Shown: positions 1-7,877 of the stretch, piece after piece
Position numbering within the stretch: position 1 is the stretch's first letter
Layout of the letters: each line of letters starts with the position of its first letter
Assembly (NCBI GenBank): GCA_905207535.1
Contig: CAJLLX010000036.1
Span: 1 to 16,774 of the forward strand
Source of the DNA: an uncultured Muribaculaceae bacterium
GTDB taxonomy: Bacteria; Bacteroidota; Bacteroidia; Bacteroidales; Muribaculaceae
Length of the DNA stretch: 16,774 nucleotides
Reading direction: 5' to 3'
The notes under the pieces: model-generated
The model's database searches: none
The model's input: the letters and a program-made list of their open reading frames with translations, nothing else
Told to the model about the DNA's origin: nothing
Program-made: the position numbers and the translations under genes

Positions 1-1
1 G

Positions 2-550
2 GAGGTAGACCCCCCCCGCCTTGTGCGCACTCTCATCGGTGCCGACATGGCCGACCTGCTCAAGGGCGATGTCAAAAACGACAGCCGTCACCACCGCATC
101 ATCTCGGGCAATGTACTCACGGGCCACCTCAGCTCGCTCGACGACTATCTGCATTTCCCCTACACCCAGATCACCGTCATCCCCGAGGGCGACGACGTGG
201 CCGAGTTTATGGGATGGGCATCGCTGTCGCCGCGCAAGATGAGCGTCAGCCCCTCCTTCCCGGGCCATTTCCTCGGCAAGAAGCTCTTCAACCCCGACGC
301 ACGCCTGCTGGGCGGTCGCCGCGCCATGATCATGAGCGGCGAATACGACAAGATGATACCCATGGACATCCTCCCCGAGTATCTCATCAAGGCTATCCTG
401 GCCCACGACATCGACCGCATGGAGCAGCTCGGCATCTACGAGGTGGCTCCCGAAGATTTCGCCCTCGCCGAGTATGCCGACACCTCGAAGCTCGAACTTC
501 AGAAGATAGTGCGCGAAGGGCTCGACTATCTGCGCAAAGAGCTGGAATAA
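2..550 (+). CDS. nqrA: Na+-translocating NADH:quinone oxidoreductase subunit A, C-terminal part (5' end outside window)
   Basis: The frame is open from base 2 to the TAA at 548-550, giving the last 182 residues; the start lies upstream of the window. NqrA is the cytoplasmic-side subunit of the Na+-NQR respiratory complex, which oxidises NADH, reduces quinone and pumps Na+. Family-typical segments visible are an IGAD..DLLKG stretch near bases 32-67, RIISGNVLTG near 94-123, and the C-terminal DKMIPMDILPEYLIKAI segment near 349-399. The C-terminus reads FALAEYADTSKLELQ, without the Cys seen in the FVCPGK motif that I recall from proteobacterial NqrA. It is the first of six nqr genes in conventional order. 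A run of eight C at 10-17 lies in frame. Identity is secure from sequence and from the neighbouring subunits. Confidence 0.96.
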   Translation, partial: EVDPPRLVRTLIGADMADLLKGDVKNDSRHHRIISGNVLTGHLSSLDDYLHFPYTQITVIPEGDDVAEFMGWASLSPRKMSVSPSFPGHFLGKKLFNPDARLLGGRRAMIMSGEYDKMIPMDILPEYLIKAILAHDIDRMEQLGIYEVAPEDFALAEYADTSKLELQKIVREGLDYLRKELE

Positions 551-568
551 AGCCTCTTCCCGCATGCC

Positions 569-603
569 GCGCGGTGCCGCGCTCCGGCCACAATCCCCGG
601 CCG
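569..603 (+). other. two GC-rich inverted repeats in the nqrA-nqrB spacer
   Basis: The 111-bp nqrA-nqrB spacer is the longest gap within the nqr operon. It holds an inverted repeat GCGCGG/CCGCGC (569-574 and 577-582, 2-nt gap) and a second one CGGCC/GGCCG (585-589 and 599-603). No T-run follows, so an intrinsic terminator is unlikely. An mRNA processing or stability structure is possible, but chance pairing in GC-rich DNA is also possible. Confidence 0.35.
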
Positions 604-661
604 CACTCCCCGGCATCACCTTCGCCAACAACCGCCAACTGTTTTCACCACATAGAGATAT

Positions 662-1879
662 ATGAAAGCTTTAAAAAGATTATTCGACAAGGCGCGCCCC
701 AACTTTGAGCCGGGCGGAAAGTACCACGCTTTCCACTCGCTCTTCGACGGCTTCGACACGTTCTTGTTCACACCCCGCTCCACATCCCGCTCGGGCGTAC
801 ACATACACGACAGCATGGACTCCAAGCGCACCATGATCATCGTGGTGGTGGCTCTGCTCCCCTGCCTCCTGTTCGGCATGTACAACACCGGCTACCAGCA
901 CTGGATCGCATCGGGTGCCACCGAATTTCCCTTCTGGACACTGATGCTCTACGGCTTTCTGGCCGTGCTGCCCCGCATCGTGGTGTCCTACGTAGTGGGC
1001 CTCGGCATCGAGTTTGTCGTAGCCCAGTGGCGCCGCGAGGAGATACAGGAAGGATTTCTCGTCACCGGTATCCTCATCCCCATGATTTGCCCCATTGAGA
1101 CTCCGCTCTGGATGATCGCCGTGGCCACAGCCTTCAGTGTCATCTTCGTCAAGGAGGTGTTCGGAGGCACAGGCTACAATATCTTCAATGTAGCCCTCGT
1201 GACCCGCGCCGTGCTCTTCTTCGGCTATCCCGCCAAGATGAGCGGCGACGGTGTGTTCGTGGCCCTCAACCCCATCATGGGCGTGGGCGCTCAGGTGCCC
1301 GACGGCTTCACCGGAGCCACTCCCCTGGGCCAGATCGCCACTTCGGGCGCCACATCGGCCGCCCAGCTCTCGCAGTCGATCACCAGCCTCACCCATGAGC
1401 CCCTCTCCACCTGGGATCTCTTCCTCGGACTGGTGCCCGGCTCGTTCGGCGAGACCTCCACACTCTGCATCCTCATCGGCGCAGCTCTGCTGCTGCTCAC
1501 GGGGATAGCAAGCTGGAGAATCGTGCTCTCGGTATTCGCCGGAGGTGCCGTGATGGCGCTCATCGCCAATGCATTCGCCACTCCCACCTATCCCGCCTCC
1601 TACCTCAGCGTAGCCGACCAGCTCTGCCTCGGCGGATTCGCCTTCGCTGCCGTCTTCATGGCTCCCGATCCTGTGACCTCGTGCCGCACCAATGTCGGGA
1701 AATACATCTACGGCTTCCTCGTGGGCGCTGTGGCCATCATCATCCGCACCTACAACAACGGATACCCAGAAGGCGCCATGCTCTCGGTGCTCCTCATGAA
1801 CGCCCTGGCACCTCTCATCGACTACTGTGTGGTCGAGGCCAACGTGCGCCGGCGCCTGCGCCGCAGCCGCGCCGCCTGA
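662..1879 (+). CDS. nqrB: Na+-translocating NADH:quinone oxidoreductase subunit B
   Basis: 405 aa, usual NqrB length, and an integral membrane protein with about ten hydrophobic segments. NqrB is the large membrane subunit that carries covalently bound FMN and riboflavin and contributes to Na+ passage. The flavinylation motif is D214-G-F-T-G-A-T220, matching the ApbE-type consensus Dgx(s/t)gAT, so T220 is the expected FMN-carrying threonine. A second SGAT string occurs just after it (S228 to T231). The N-terminal soluble part includes FTPRSTSRSGVHIHDSMDSKR (about 36-56). The ATG at 662 follows an A/T-rich leader. It lies in the nqrABCDEF operon, with nqrC starting 55 bp after its stop. Confidence 0.98.
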   Translation: MKALKRLFDKARPNFEPGGKYHAFHSLFDGFDTFLFTPRSTSRSGVHIHDSMDSKRTMIIVVVALLPCLLFGMYNTGYQHWIASGATEFPFWTLMLYGFLAVLPRIVVSYVVGLGIEFVVAQWRREEIQEGFLVTGILIPMICPIETPLWMIAVATAFSVIFVKEVFGGTGYNIFNVALVTRAVLFFGYPAKMSGDGVFVALNPIMGVGAQVPDGFTGATPLGQIATSGATSAAQLSQSITSLTHEPLSTWDLFLGLVPGSFGETSTLCILIGAALLLLTGIASWRIVLSVFAGGAVMALIANAFATPTYPASYLSVADQLCLGGFAFAAVFMAPDPVTSCRTNVGKYIYGFLVGAVAIIIRTYNNGYPEGAMLSVLLMNALAPLIDYCVVEANVRRRLRRSRAA

Positions 1880-1934
1880 CCGCCACGGCAACAGATATCT
1901 CTACATCACCAACCGAAACAATCATAAACAGGAT

Positions 1935-2648
1935 ATGATCAACAAACAGAGCAACGTCTATACCATCGTCTACATCACAGTGATGGTGATTGTCGTTGGC
2001 GCGGCTCTGGCGCTTACTGCCATGTCGCTCAAAGACAAGCAGACCGAGAACGCCCAGGCCGACAAAATGAAACAGATTCTGATGTCGGTGCGCATCGCCT
2101 CCGACCGCGCCAGCGTCGTCGACGACTACCACCGCTACATCACATCCACTCTGGTGGTCAACGAGCAGGGTGACACCATCGAAGGCGCCGATGCCTTCGC
2201 ACTCAATGTCGCTGTCGAAGCCAAGAAGCCGGCAGCCGAGCGCGAGCTTCCGGTCTACGTCTGCACCCTCCCCGACGCCGGTGTGAAATACATCATCCCG
2301 CTGGCCGGCATGGGCCTCTGGGGTCCCATCTGGGGATATGTGTCGCTCGACGACGACTGCACCACCGTATACGGTGCCTTCTTCGACCATCAGGGCGAGA
2401 CTCCCGGCCTCGGCGCCGAGATCACCAAATCGGCTTTCACCGACCAGTTCCGCGGCAAGCAGATGTTCAAGGACGATCAGTTCGTCCCCGTCACCGTGGT
2501 CAAAAAGGGACAGGTGCCCCAGGGCAATCAGGACTATGTCGACGGCATCTCCGGCGGCACCATCACCTCCAAGGGTGTAGCCGCCATGCTCGACGACTGC
2601 CTCAGCCCCTACAAAGCATTTCTCGAATCAAAAAGCAAGAAACAATAA
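1935..2648 (+). CDS. nqrC: Na+-translocating NADH:quinone oxidoreductase subunit C
   Basis: 237 aa from the ATG at 1935. The frame stays open to 1827 inside nqrB, but 1935 is chosen because the protein then begins MINKQSNVYT and enters its single transmembrane helix (about residues 9-30), as in the family. NqrC carries a covalent FMN on a periplasmic FMN-binding domain and passes electrons within the NQR complex. The flavin motif is D203-G-I-S-G-G-T209, followed by ITSKGV; T209 is the predicted FMN site. The residue before the Thr is Gly where the textbook motif is SGAT. An upstream GMGLWGPIWGY stretch (about residues 124-134) is also typical. nqrD follows after 6 bp. Confidence 0.97.
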   Translation: MINKQSNVYTIVYITVMVIVVGAALALTAMSLKDKQTENAQADKMKQILMSVRIASDRASVVDDYHRYITSTLVVNEQGDTIEGADAFALNVAVEAKKPAAERELPVYVCTLPDAGVKYIIPLAGMGLWGPIWGYVSLDDDCTTVYGAFFDHQGETPGLGAEITKSAFTDQFRGKQMFKDDQFVPVTVVKKGQVPQGNQDYVDGISGGTITSKGVAAMLDDCLSPYKAFLESKSKKQ

Positions 2649-2654
2649 ACGGTC

Positions 2655-3284
2655 ATGGCAGATAAAATCAGCAACAGGGACATTTTCTTCAATTCCTTCT
2701 CAAAAGACAATCCCGTCATCGTGCAGGTGCTCGGCATCTGCTCCTGCCTGGCGGTAACGGCCAAACTTGAGCCCGCCCTGGTCATGGGCATCTCCGTGAT
2801 CGCCGTCCTCGCCTTCTCCAATGTGATCATCTCTCTCATCCACAAGACCATACCCACCAACATCCGCATCATCGTGCAGCTCGTGGTGGTGGCAGCCCTC
2901 GTGATCATCGTCAACCAGCTCCTGCTGGCCTACGCCTACGACGTGAGCAAGCAGCTCTCGGTGTTCATCGGCCTGATCATCACCAACTGTATCCTCATGG
3001 GACGCCTCGAGGCCTTCGCCATGAGCAACAAGCCCTGGCCATCATTCCTCGACGGCGTGGGCAACGGCATCGGATACACCATCATCCTGGTGATAGTGGG
3101 ATTCTTCCGCGAGCTCCTCGGCAGCGGCAGCCTTCTGGGCTACAAGGTCATCCCCCAGAGCTGGTACGATGCCGGCTACAGCGACAACGGCCTCATGATA
3201 CTCCCTCCCATGGCACTCATCGTAGTGGCTTGCATCATCTGGGCACACCGTTCGGTCAACAAGGACCTTCAGGAAAAACAATAA
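2655..3284 (+). CDS. nqrD: Na+-translocating NADH:quinone oxidoreductase subunit D
   Basis: 209 aa, six predicted membrane helices, normal length. NqrD and NqrE form a pseudo-symmetric membrane pair that holds an intramembrane Fe-S centre between them. The expected ligand cysteines are present: C29 in GIC and C112 in TNC, the same numbers I recall for the Vibrio cholerae subunit. An extra Cys (C31) lies two residues after the first. The segments MGRLEAFAM (about 115-123) and FFRELLGSGSLLG (about 150-162) are characteristic. It is related to RnfE; the nqrA/nqrF neighbours decide for NQR. The ATG follows the nqrC stop by 6 bp, suggesting coupled translation. Confidence 0.98.
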   Translation: MADKISNRDIFFNSFSKDNPVIVQVLGICSCLAVTAKLEPALVMGISVIAVLAFSNVIISLIHKTIPTNIRIIVQLVVVAALVIIVNQLLLAYAYDVSKQLSVFIGLIITNCILMGRLEAFAMSNKPWPSFLDGVGNGIGYTIILVIVGFFRELLGSGSLLGYKVIPQSWYDAGYSDNGLMILPPMALIVVACIIWAHRSVNKDLQEKQ

Positions 3285-3324
3285 CCCGCAAAAACGCTAT
3301 CCAAGATAACACCGCACAACTAAA

Positions 3325-3942
3325 ATGGAAAACCTGAACCTTTTCATCCGGTCGATTTTCGTCGACAATATGGTGTTCGCCTACTTCCTCGGCATGTGCT
3401 CCTTCCTTGCCGTGTCGAAGAATGTCAAGACGGCGTTCGGCCTGGGTATGGCGGTGACCTTCATGCTGGTCATCACCCTCCCCATCAACTACCTTCTGGA
3501 GAACTATGTGCTCCGCGAAGGGGCTCTCAGCTGGCTCGGCGAAGATTTCGCCACGGTCGACCTCAGCTTCCTCTCGCTGATCATGTTCATCGCCGTGATC
3601 GCCTCCATGACCCAGCTCGTGGAGATGACCGTCGAAAAATATGCTCCCTCGCTCTATGCTTCGCTCGGCATCTTCCTACCGCTGATCGCTGTCAACTGCG
3701 CCATCCTCGGCGGCTCGCTCTTCATGCAGCAGCGCGAATTTGCCAATGTGTGGACCGCCACCTGCGCCGGCGCCGGCTGGGGTCTCGGCTGGCTCCTGGC
3801 CATCACCGCCATCGCCGCCATCCGCGAGCGTGTGGCAAGCTACAGCAATATCCCCGCTCCGCTGCGCGGCATAGGCATCACCTTCATCATCTGCGCGCTC
3901 ATGGGCATCGCCTTCATGAGCTTCCTCGGCATTAAACTCTGA
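3325..3942 (+). CDS. nqrE: Na+-translocating NADH:quinone oxidoreductase subunit E
   Basis: 205 aa with six predicted membrane helices, partner of NqrD in the membrane core. The conserved Fe-S ligand cysteines are seen as C25 in FLGMCSFLAVS and C125 in AVNCAILGGSLF. The VEMTVEKYAPSLY segment (about 99-111) and the IRERV..YSNIP segment (about 166-177) are typical of NqrE and RnfA. The start at 3325 is preceded by actaaa, a usual A-rich Bacteroidetes context with no Shine-Dalgarno site. The spacers to nqrD (40 bp) and nqrF (25 bp) fit a single transcript. Confidence 0.98.
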   Translation: MENLNLFIRSIFVDNMVFAYFLGMCSFLAVSKNVKTAFGLGMAVTFMLVITLPINYLLENYVLREGALSWLGEDFATVDLSFLSLIMFIAVIASMTQLVEMTVEKYAPSLYASLGIFLPLIAVNCAILGGSLFMQQREFANVWTATCAGAGWGLGWLLAITAIAAIRERVASYSNIPAPLRGIGITFIICALMGIAFMSFLGIKL

Positions 3943-3967
3943 TTTCACCCCACACTCTGATACAGCA

Positions 3968-5260
3968 ATGACTTTATTACAGATTTCTCAAATGGGCGCT
4001 ACGCTCATCGCAGGCATCGGCATCTTCCTGGCTATCACCCTGCTGCTGGTGATTGTCCTGCTGGTGGCCAAGCGCTATCTGGTAAGCACGGGCAAAGTGA
4101 CCGTGACTATCAACGACGACAAGAAAGTGGAGGTGGAAACCGGAGGTCCCCTGCTCTCGGCCCTGGCTACACAGAATGTGTTCCTCCCCTCGGCCTGCGG
4201 CGGCAAGGGCAGCTGCGGCCAGTGCCGCGTGCGCGTCACCCAGGGCGGAGGCGAGATTCTCCCCACCGAGGCCGTGCACTTCACCCGCAAGGAGATCAAG
4301 GACGACTGGCGCCTGGCATGCCAGGTGAAGGTCAAGAACGACCTCTCCATCAAGGTGCCCGCTTCAGTACTCGACATCAAGGAGTACGAGTGCACCGTGG
4401 TGTCCAACAAGAATGTAGCCACATTCATCAAGGAGTTCATCGTGGCTCTCCCCCCGGGCGAGCATATGGACTTCATCCCCGGCTCCTACGCTCAGATCAA
4501 GATACCCCCCTTCCGGATCGACTACGACAAGGATATCGACAAGGAATCGATTGGCAAGGAATATCTGCCGGCATGGGAGAAGTTCGGCCTCTTCGGCCTC
4601 AAGTGTGTCAACACCGAGACCACCGTCCGCGCCTACTCCATGGCCAACTATCCCGCCGAGGGCGACCGCTTCATGCTCACCGTGCGCATCGCCACACCTC
4701 CCTTCAAGCCCAAACCTGAAGTGGGATTCATGGACGTCAACCCGGGTATCGCATCGTCGTATATCTTCACCCTCAAGCCCGGCGATAAGGTGCTCATGAG
4801 CGGCCCTTACGGCGACTTCCACCCCATCTTCGACAGCAAGAACGAAATGATGTGGATTGGCGGCGGCGCCGGCATGGCTCCTCTCCGCGCACAGATCATG
4901 CACATGACCAAGACGCTCCACACCACCGACCGTGTGATGAACTTCTTCTACGGTGCTCGCGCCCTCAACGAGGTGTTCTACCTCAACGACTTCCTCGAGC
5001 TGGAGAAGGAGTTCCCCAACTTCCACTTCCACCTCGCCCTCGACCGTCCCGACCCCGCTGCCGATGCAGCAGGAGTGAAATACACCCCGGGCTTCGTGCA
5101 TCAGGTCATCTACGACACATATCTCAAGAACCACGAAAACCCCGAGGATATCGAGTACTACATGTGCGGCCCCGGCCCCATGAGCGCGGCTGTCAACAAG
5201 ATGCTCGATTCGCTCGGCGTAGATCCCGCCAATATCCACTACGACAACTTTGGCGGCTAA
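3968..5260 (+). CDS. nqrF: Na+-translocating NADH:quinone oxidoreductase subunit F (NADH dehydrogenase, FAD and 2Fe-2S)
   Basis: 430 aa, the electron-entry subunit of NQR. In order: one N-terminal membrane helix (about 10-35), a plant-type ferredoxin domain with 2Fe-2S ligands C77, C83, C86 and C118, an FAD-binding domain with R221-A-Y-S, and an NAD(P)H-binding domain with GGGAGMAP (298-305) and CGPGPM (400-405), ending in DNFGG. The cysteine spacing equals that of V. cholerae NqrF, offset by seven residues (C70/C76/C79/C111 there, from memory). An insertion rich in charged residues (about 184-205) lies before the RAYS motif, which I believe is normal for NqrF. It is the last nqr gene; murB follows after 71 bp. 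Confidence 0.98.
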   Translation: MTLLQISQMGATLIAGIGIFLAITLLLVIVLLVAKRYLVSTGKVTVTINDDKKVEVETGGPLLSALATQNVFLPSACGGKGSCGQCRVRVTQGGGEILPTEAVHFTRKEIKDDWRLACQVKVKNDLSIKVPASVLDIKEYECTVVSNKNVATFIKEFIVALPPGEHMDFIPGSYAQIKIPPFRIDYDKDIDKESIGKEYLPAWEKFGLFGLKCVNTETTVRAYSMANYPAEGDRFMLTVRIATPPFKPKPEVGFMDVNPGIASSYIFTLKPGDKVLMSGPYGDFHPIFDSKNEMMWIGGGAGMAPLRAQIMHMTKTLHTTDRVMNFFYGARALNEVFYLNDFLELEKEFPNFHFHLALDRPDPAADAAGVKYTPGFVHQVIYDTYLKNHENPEDIEYYMCGPGPMSAAVNKMLDSLGVDPANIHYDNFGG

Positions 5261-5272
5261 TCGGGTCCGGTG

Positions 5273-5297
5273 GCGGCTGAAAATCGCCGCTTCCTTC
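5273..5297 (+). terminator. weak possible terminator after nqrF
   Basis: Arms GCGGC (5273-5277) and GCCGC (5286-5290) enclose an 8-nt loop, followed by ttccttc. The 3' tract is pyrimidine-rich but not a real U-run, so termination may be weak or absent and murB could be read through. The left arm lies in one of two copies of tggcggct (5251-5258 and 5271-5278). Confidence 0.25.
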
Positions 5298-5331
5298 CCG
5301 CTCAGGCGCCACAGCATAGCACCACACAGCT

Positions 5332-6357
5332 TTGATAACCACTTTTTACAATAAGGATATCAGAGAAATGACCACATTCGGCCTCAAGGCCGAGTGTGGC
5401 CGTTTCATTCGATATGACGACCCCTCGGCCGACCTCCCGCAGCTGCACGAAGCCGGTATATTTGATGGCCCCTTCCTCCACCTCGGCGGGGGAAGCAATC
5501 TCCTGTTCACTTCCGGGCATTTCGCCGGCACAGTACTCCACAATTGCTGCTCGGGCCTCGTTTTCGCCCGCATCGGCGACACTGTCATGGCAACTGCAGC
5601 CGCCGGATGCCGCCTCGACGACGTATGCCGCGAGGCTTGCCGTCGCGGTCTCTGGGGGATGGAGAATCTCTCGGGAATCCCAGGCAACATCGGAGGCGCC
5701 GCCGTGCAAAATGTCGGCGCCTACGGCACCGAGCTCCGCGATCTTGTCGACGAGGTGGAGGTGTTCGACACCGTATCGGGCCATTTCCGCTCACTTTCGG
5801 CCGAAGAGTGCGCCTACGGCTACCGCGACTCTCTTTTCAAGCATCTTCCCGTGGCGGGATCGCTGGTAGTGACCCGTGTGCGGCTCCGCCTCACGGCGCT
5901 CCCCTCCCCCCGCCTCGGCTACAAGGCGCTTGCCGACCGTTTCGGCGACGCTGACCCCGCTTCGCTCACTCCCACCCTGCTCCGCGATGCCGTCATCGCC
6001 CTTCGCGATGCCAAATTGCCCGATCCCCTTACCACCGGGAGTGCCGGAAGTTTCTTCACCAATCCCGTAGTCTCCGCCGACGCCTACGAAGCCTTGAAAG
6101 CCGTCCACGAGGAAATTCCGGGCCATATCACCCCCGCCGGCGACGTCAAACTGTCTGCCGCCTGGCTCATCGACCATGCCGGATGCAAATCGCTACGCAT
6201 AGGAGGTGCCGCTCTGTGGCCCTCCCAGCCGCTGGTCATAGTCAATGCCACCGGCGAAGCCTCCGGAGCCGAGGTCGTCGCTCTCGAACATGAGATCTGC
6301 CGGAGAGTCAAGGAGGTCTTCGGCGTAGCGCTCGTGCCCGAAGTGGTGCACATCTGA
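5332..6357 (+). CDS. murB: UDP-N-acetylenolpyruvoylglucosamine reductase (type I MurB)
   Basis: 341 aa, close to E. coli MurB (342). It reduces UDP-GlcNAc-enolpyruvate to UDP-MurNAc with NADPH and FAD in the cytoplasm, the second step of peptidoglycan synthesis. Visible motifs are TTFG (14-17), LGGGSNLL (51-58), the FAD-binding segment GIPGNIGGAAVQNVGAYG (115-132), YRDSLFK with catalytic R165, GSAGSFFTNP with proton-donor S240, and PEVVHI with E337. These match R159/S229/E325 of E. coli MurB. I chose the TTG start at 5332: the next start, ATG at 5368, would remove the family's N-terminal strand directly before TTFG, and a stop lies in frame at 5317-5319. murA follows after 65 bp, so the pair is probably co-transcribed. 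Confidence 0.96.
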   Translation: MITTFYNKDIREMTTFGLKAECGRFIRYDDPSADLPQLHEAGIFDGPFLHLGGGSNLLFTSGHFAGTVLHNCCSGLVFARIGDTVMATAAAGCRLDDVCREACRRGLWGMENLSGIPGNIGGAAVQNVGAYGTELRDLVDEVEVFDTVSGHFRSLSAEECAYGYRDSLFKHLPVAGSLVVTRVRLRLTALPSPRLGYKALADRFGDADPASLTPTLLRDAVIALRDAKLPDPLTTGSAGSFFTNPVVSADAYEALKAVHEEIPGHITPAGDVKLSAAWLIDHAGCKSLRIGGAALWPSQPLVIVNATGEASGAEVVALEHEICRRVKEVFGVALVPEVVHI

Positions 6358-6422
6358 TTGTCAAACTTACATCCACCCTTTTTACCGGTCACTTATCCCC
6401 ACACATTTTTTTCCATACACGT

Positions 6423-7757
6423 ATGAGTTCGTTTGTAATCGAAGGAGGCCGCACCCTAAGCGGCGAAATCGTCCCTCAGGGAGCAAAAAATGAAGCGCTT
6501 CAGGTCATCAGCGCCACATTGGTCACAGCATGTCCCGTGACCATCTCCAATGTGCCTGAAATCAGCGACGTGCTCAATCTCATCGCCCTTCTCGAGAATA
6601 TGGGAGTGGAGGTGGTGCGCCACGAAAAGGGGAAATACACCTTCACCGCAGCCGATATCGACCGCGACTATGTGCTCAGCGACGATTTCGTGAAGCGCTG
6701 CTCGCGCCTGCGCGGATCTATCCTCGTGGTGGGTCCGCTCCTGGGGCGTCTCGGCAAGGCATATTTCCCCAAACCGGGCGGCGACAAGATAGGCCGGCGC
6801 AAGGTCGACACCCACATCCAGGGCCTTGTAAACCTCGGTGCGCAATACGAGTACGACCCCGTAAAGAAAGCATATTTGCTCACCGCTCCCGCCGACGGCC
6901 TCAAAGGATGCTACATGCTCCTGGACGAAGCCTCTGTGACCGGTACGGCCAACATCATAATGGCATCCGCATGCGCCAAGGGTGAAACCACAATCTACAA
7001 TGCCGCCTGCGAGCCCTATGTGCAGCAGCTCTGCCGCCTGCTCGGCGCCATCGGCTACACCATCGAGGGGCTCGGCTCCAACCTGCTCACAGTCAAGGGC
7101 AACCCCTCGCTCTCCGCTTCCTGCTCCACCGCCCGGAGGATCACCCACCGCGTGCTCCCCGACATGATCGAAATCGGCTCCTTCATCGGCATGGCTGCCA
7201 TCACCCGCAGCGACATCACCATCAAGGATGTCAGCTACCGCGACCTCGGCATCATCCCCGAGAGCTTCCGCCGCCTCGGCATCACCGTAGAGCAAATCGG
7301 CGACGACATCCACATCCCCGGTCAGGAGAGCTACGTCATAGATACCGCCCTCGACGGCTCGATCATGAACATCGCCGACGCCCCCTGGCCCGGCCTCACC
7401 CCCGACCTCCTCAGCGTGCTCCTCGTGGTGGCCACCCAGTGCCGCGGCAGCGTGCTGATACACCAGAAGATGTTCGAGAGCCGCCTCTTCTTCGTCGACA
7501 GCCTCATCGACATGGGCGCACAGATCATCCTCTGCGACCCCCATCGCGCGGTAGTCATCGGTCACGACCACCGCTTCACCCTCAAAGCCAACCACATGGC
7601 TTCCCCCGACATCCGTGCCGGCATCGCTCTCCTCCTCGCCGCCCTCTCGGCCAAAGGCACCAGCACCATCGACAACATCGAGCAGATCGACCGCGGCTAC
7701 GAAGCCATCGACACCCGCCTCAACGCCCTCGGCGCCTCCATCCGCCGCATCCCCTGA
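6423..7757 (+). CDS. murA: UDP-N-acetylglucosamine 1-carboxyvinyltransferase, Asp-type active site
   Basis: 444 aa. MurA transfers enolpyruvate from PEP to UDP-GlcNAc, the committed step of peptidoglycan synthesis, in the cytoplasm. Conserved residues are K22-N23 near the N-terminus, R126 in the mobile loop, D328 in GLTPD (matching E. coli D305), R398 in DIRAG (matching E. coli R397) and IDRGYE (422-427). The catalytic loop reads PGGDKIG, so the Cys that fosfomycin alkylates (C115 in E. coli) is Asp here, D121 (codon 6783-6785). Asp-type MurA is active but fosfomycin-insensitive in other bacteria. The loop is longer at its end (RRKVDTH) but otherwise aligns without gaps. It follows murB directly. 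Confidence 0.97.
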   Translation: MSSFVIEGGRTLSGEIVPQGAKNEALQVISATLVTACPVTISNVPEISDVLNLIALLENMGVEVVRHEKGKYTFTAADIDRDYVLSDDFVKRCSRLRGSILVVGPLLGRLGKAYFPKPGGDKIGRRKVDTHIQGLVNLGAQYEYDPVKKAYLLTAPADGLKGCYMLLDEASVTGTANIIMASACAKGETTIYNAACEPYVQQLCRLLGAIGYTIEGLGSNLLTVKGNPSLSASCSTARRITHRVLPDMIEIGSFIGMAAITRSDITIKDVSYRDLGIIPESFRRLGITVEQIGDDIHIPGQESYVIDTALDGSIMNIADAPWPGLTPDLLSVLLVVATQCRGSVLIHQKMFESRLFFVDSLIDMGAQIILCDPHRAVVIGHDHRFTLKANHMASPDIRAGIALLLAALSAKGTSTIDNIEQIDRGYEAIDTRLNALGASIRRIP

Positions 7758-7816
7758 TCCCCAGCCGCCCCCCTTCCTCCCATCCTGCCTTGCTCCCCCT
7801 CCCCCTCTTCCCGTTT
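7758..7816 (+). other. pyrimidine-rich tract after murA
   Basis: Immediately after the murA stop the + strand is almost only C and T, with short runs such as gccccccc, tcctccc and ctccccctccccctc. It opens the 391-bp non-coding gap up to the antiporter gene. Similar tracts recur at 7921-7974 and 8036-8060, so pyrimidine tracts alternate with the hairpin modules. No ORF in this gap looks like a protein gene. Confidence 0.6.
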
Positions 7817-7834
7817 CTTCACAAATTTGTGAAG
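7817..7834. repeat. perfect 18-bp palindrome
   Basis: CTTCACAAATTTGTGAAG is its own reverse complement over 18 bp. It is the left edge of the repeat element that continues to 7907. It could be an operator, a structural part of a repeat, or half of a bidirectional stem. No T-run follows on either strand, so it is not a simple terminator. Confidence 0.7.
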
Positions 7835-7877
7835 TAGCTCCCGGAGGCCGAAGGCCGGAGGCATACGCCGCGTAGCT
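7834..7877. repeat. GC-rich REP-like element bounded by GTAGCT repeats
   Basis: The segment is flanked by direct repeats GTAGCT (7834-7839 and 7872-7877). Inside, CCGGAGGC occurs twice (7841-7848 and 7855-7862), and GGCC-GAA-GGCC (7846-7856) can form a small hairpin. Together with the palindrome on its left and the hairpin on its right it looks like one composite intergenic repeat. I recall similar intergenic strings in Bacteroidales genomes, where the minus strand gives spurious peptides such as SYAAYASGLRPPGAT, but I could not verify this. Confidence 0.55.

Noticed and set aside
10..17. Run of eight C as a possible frameshift or slippage site in nqrA
   Set aside because: The nqrA frame is open and family-like on the downstream side and stays open through the run to the window edge, so nothing indicates a broken gene.
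680..1891. 403-codon minus-strand open frame antisense to nqrB
   Set aside because: It is a mirror of nqrB with His/Glu/Gly-rich composition and no recognisable domain.
1827..1934. Upstream extension of nqrC into nqrB
   Set aside because: The added 36 residues are out-of-frame nqrB sequence. The ATG at 1935 gives the family's short cytoplasmic N-terminus followed by its membrane helix.
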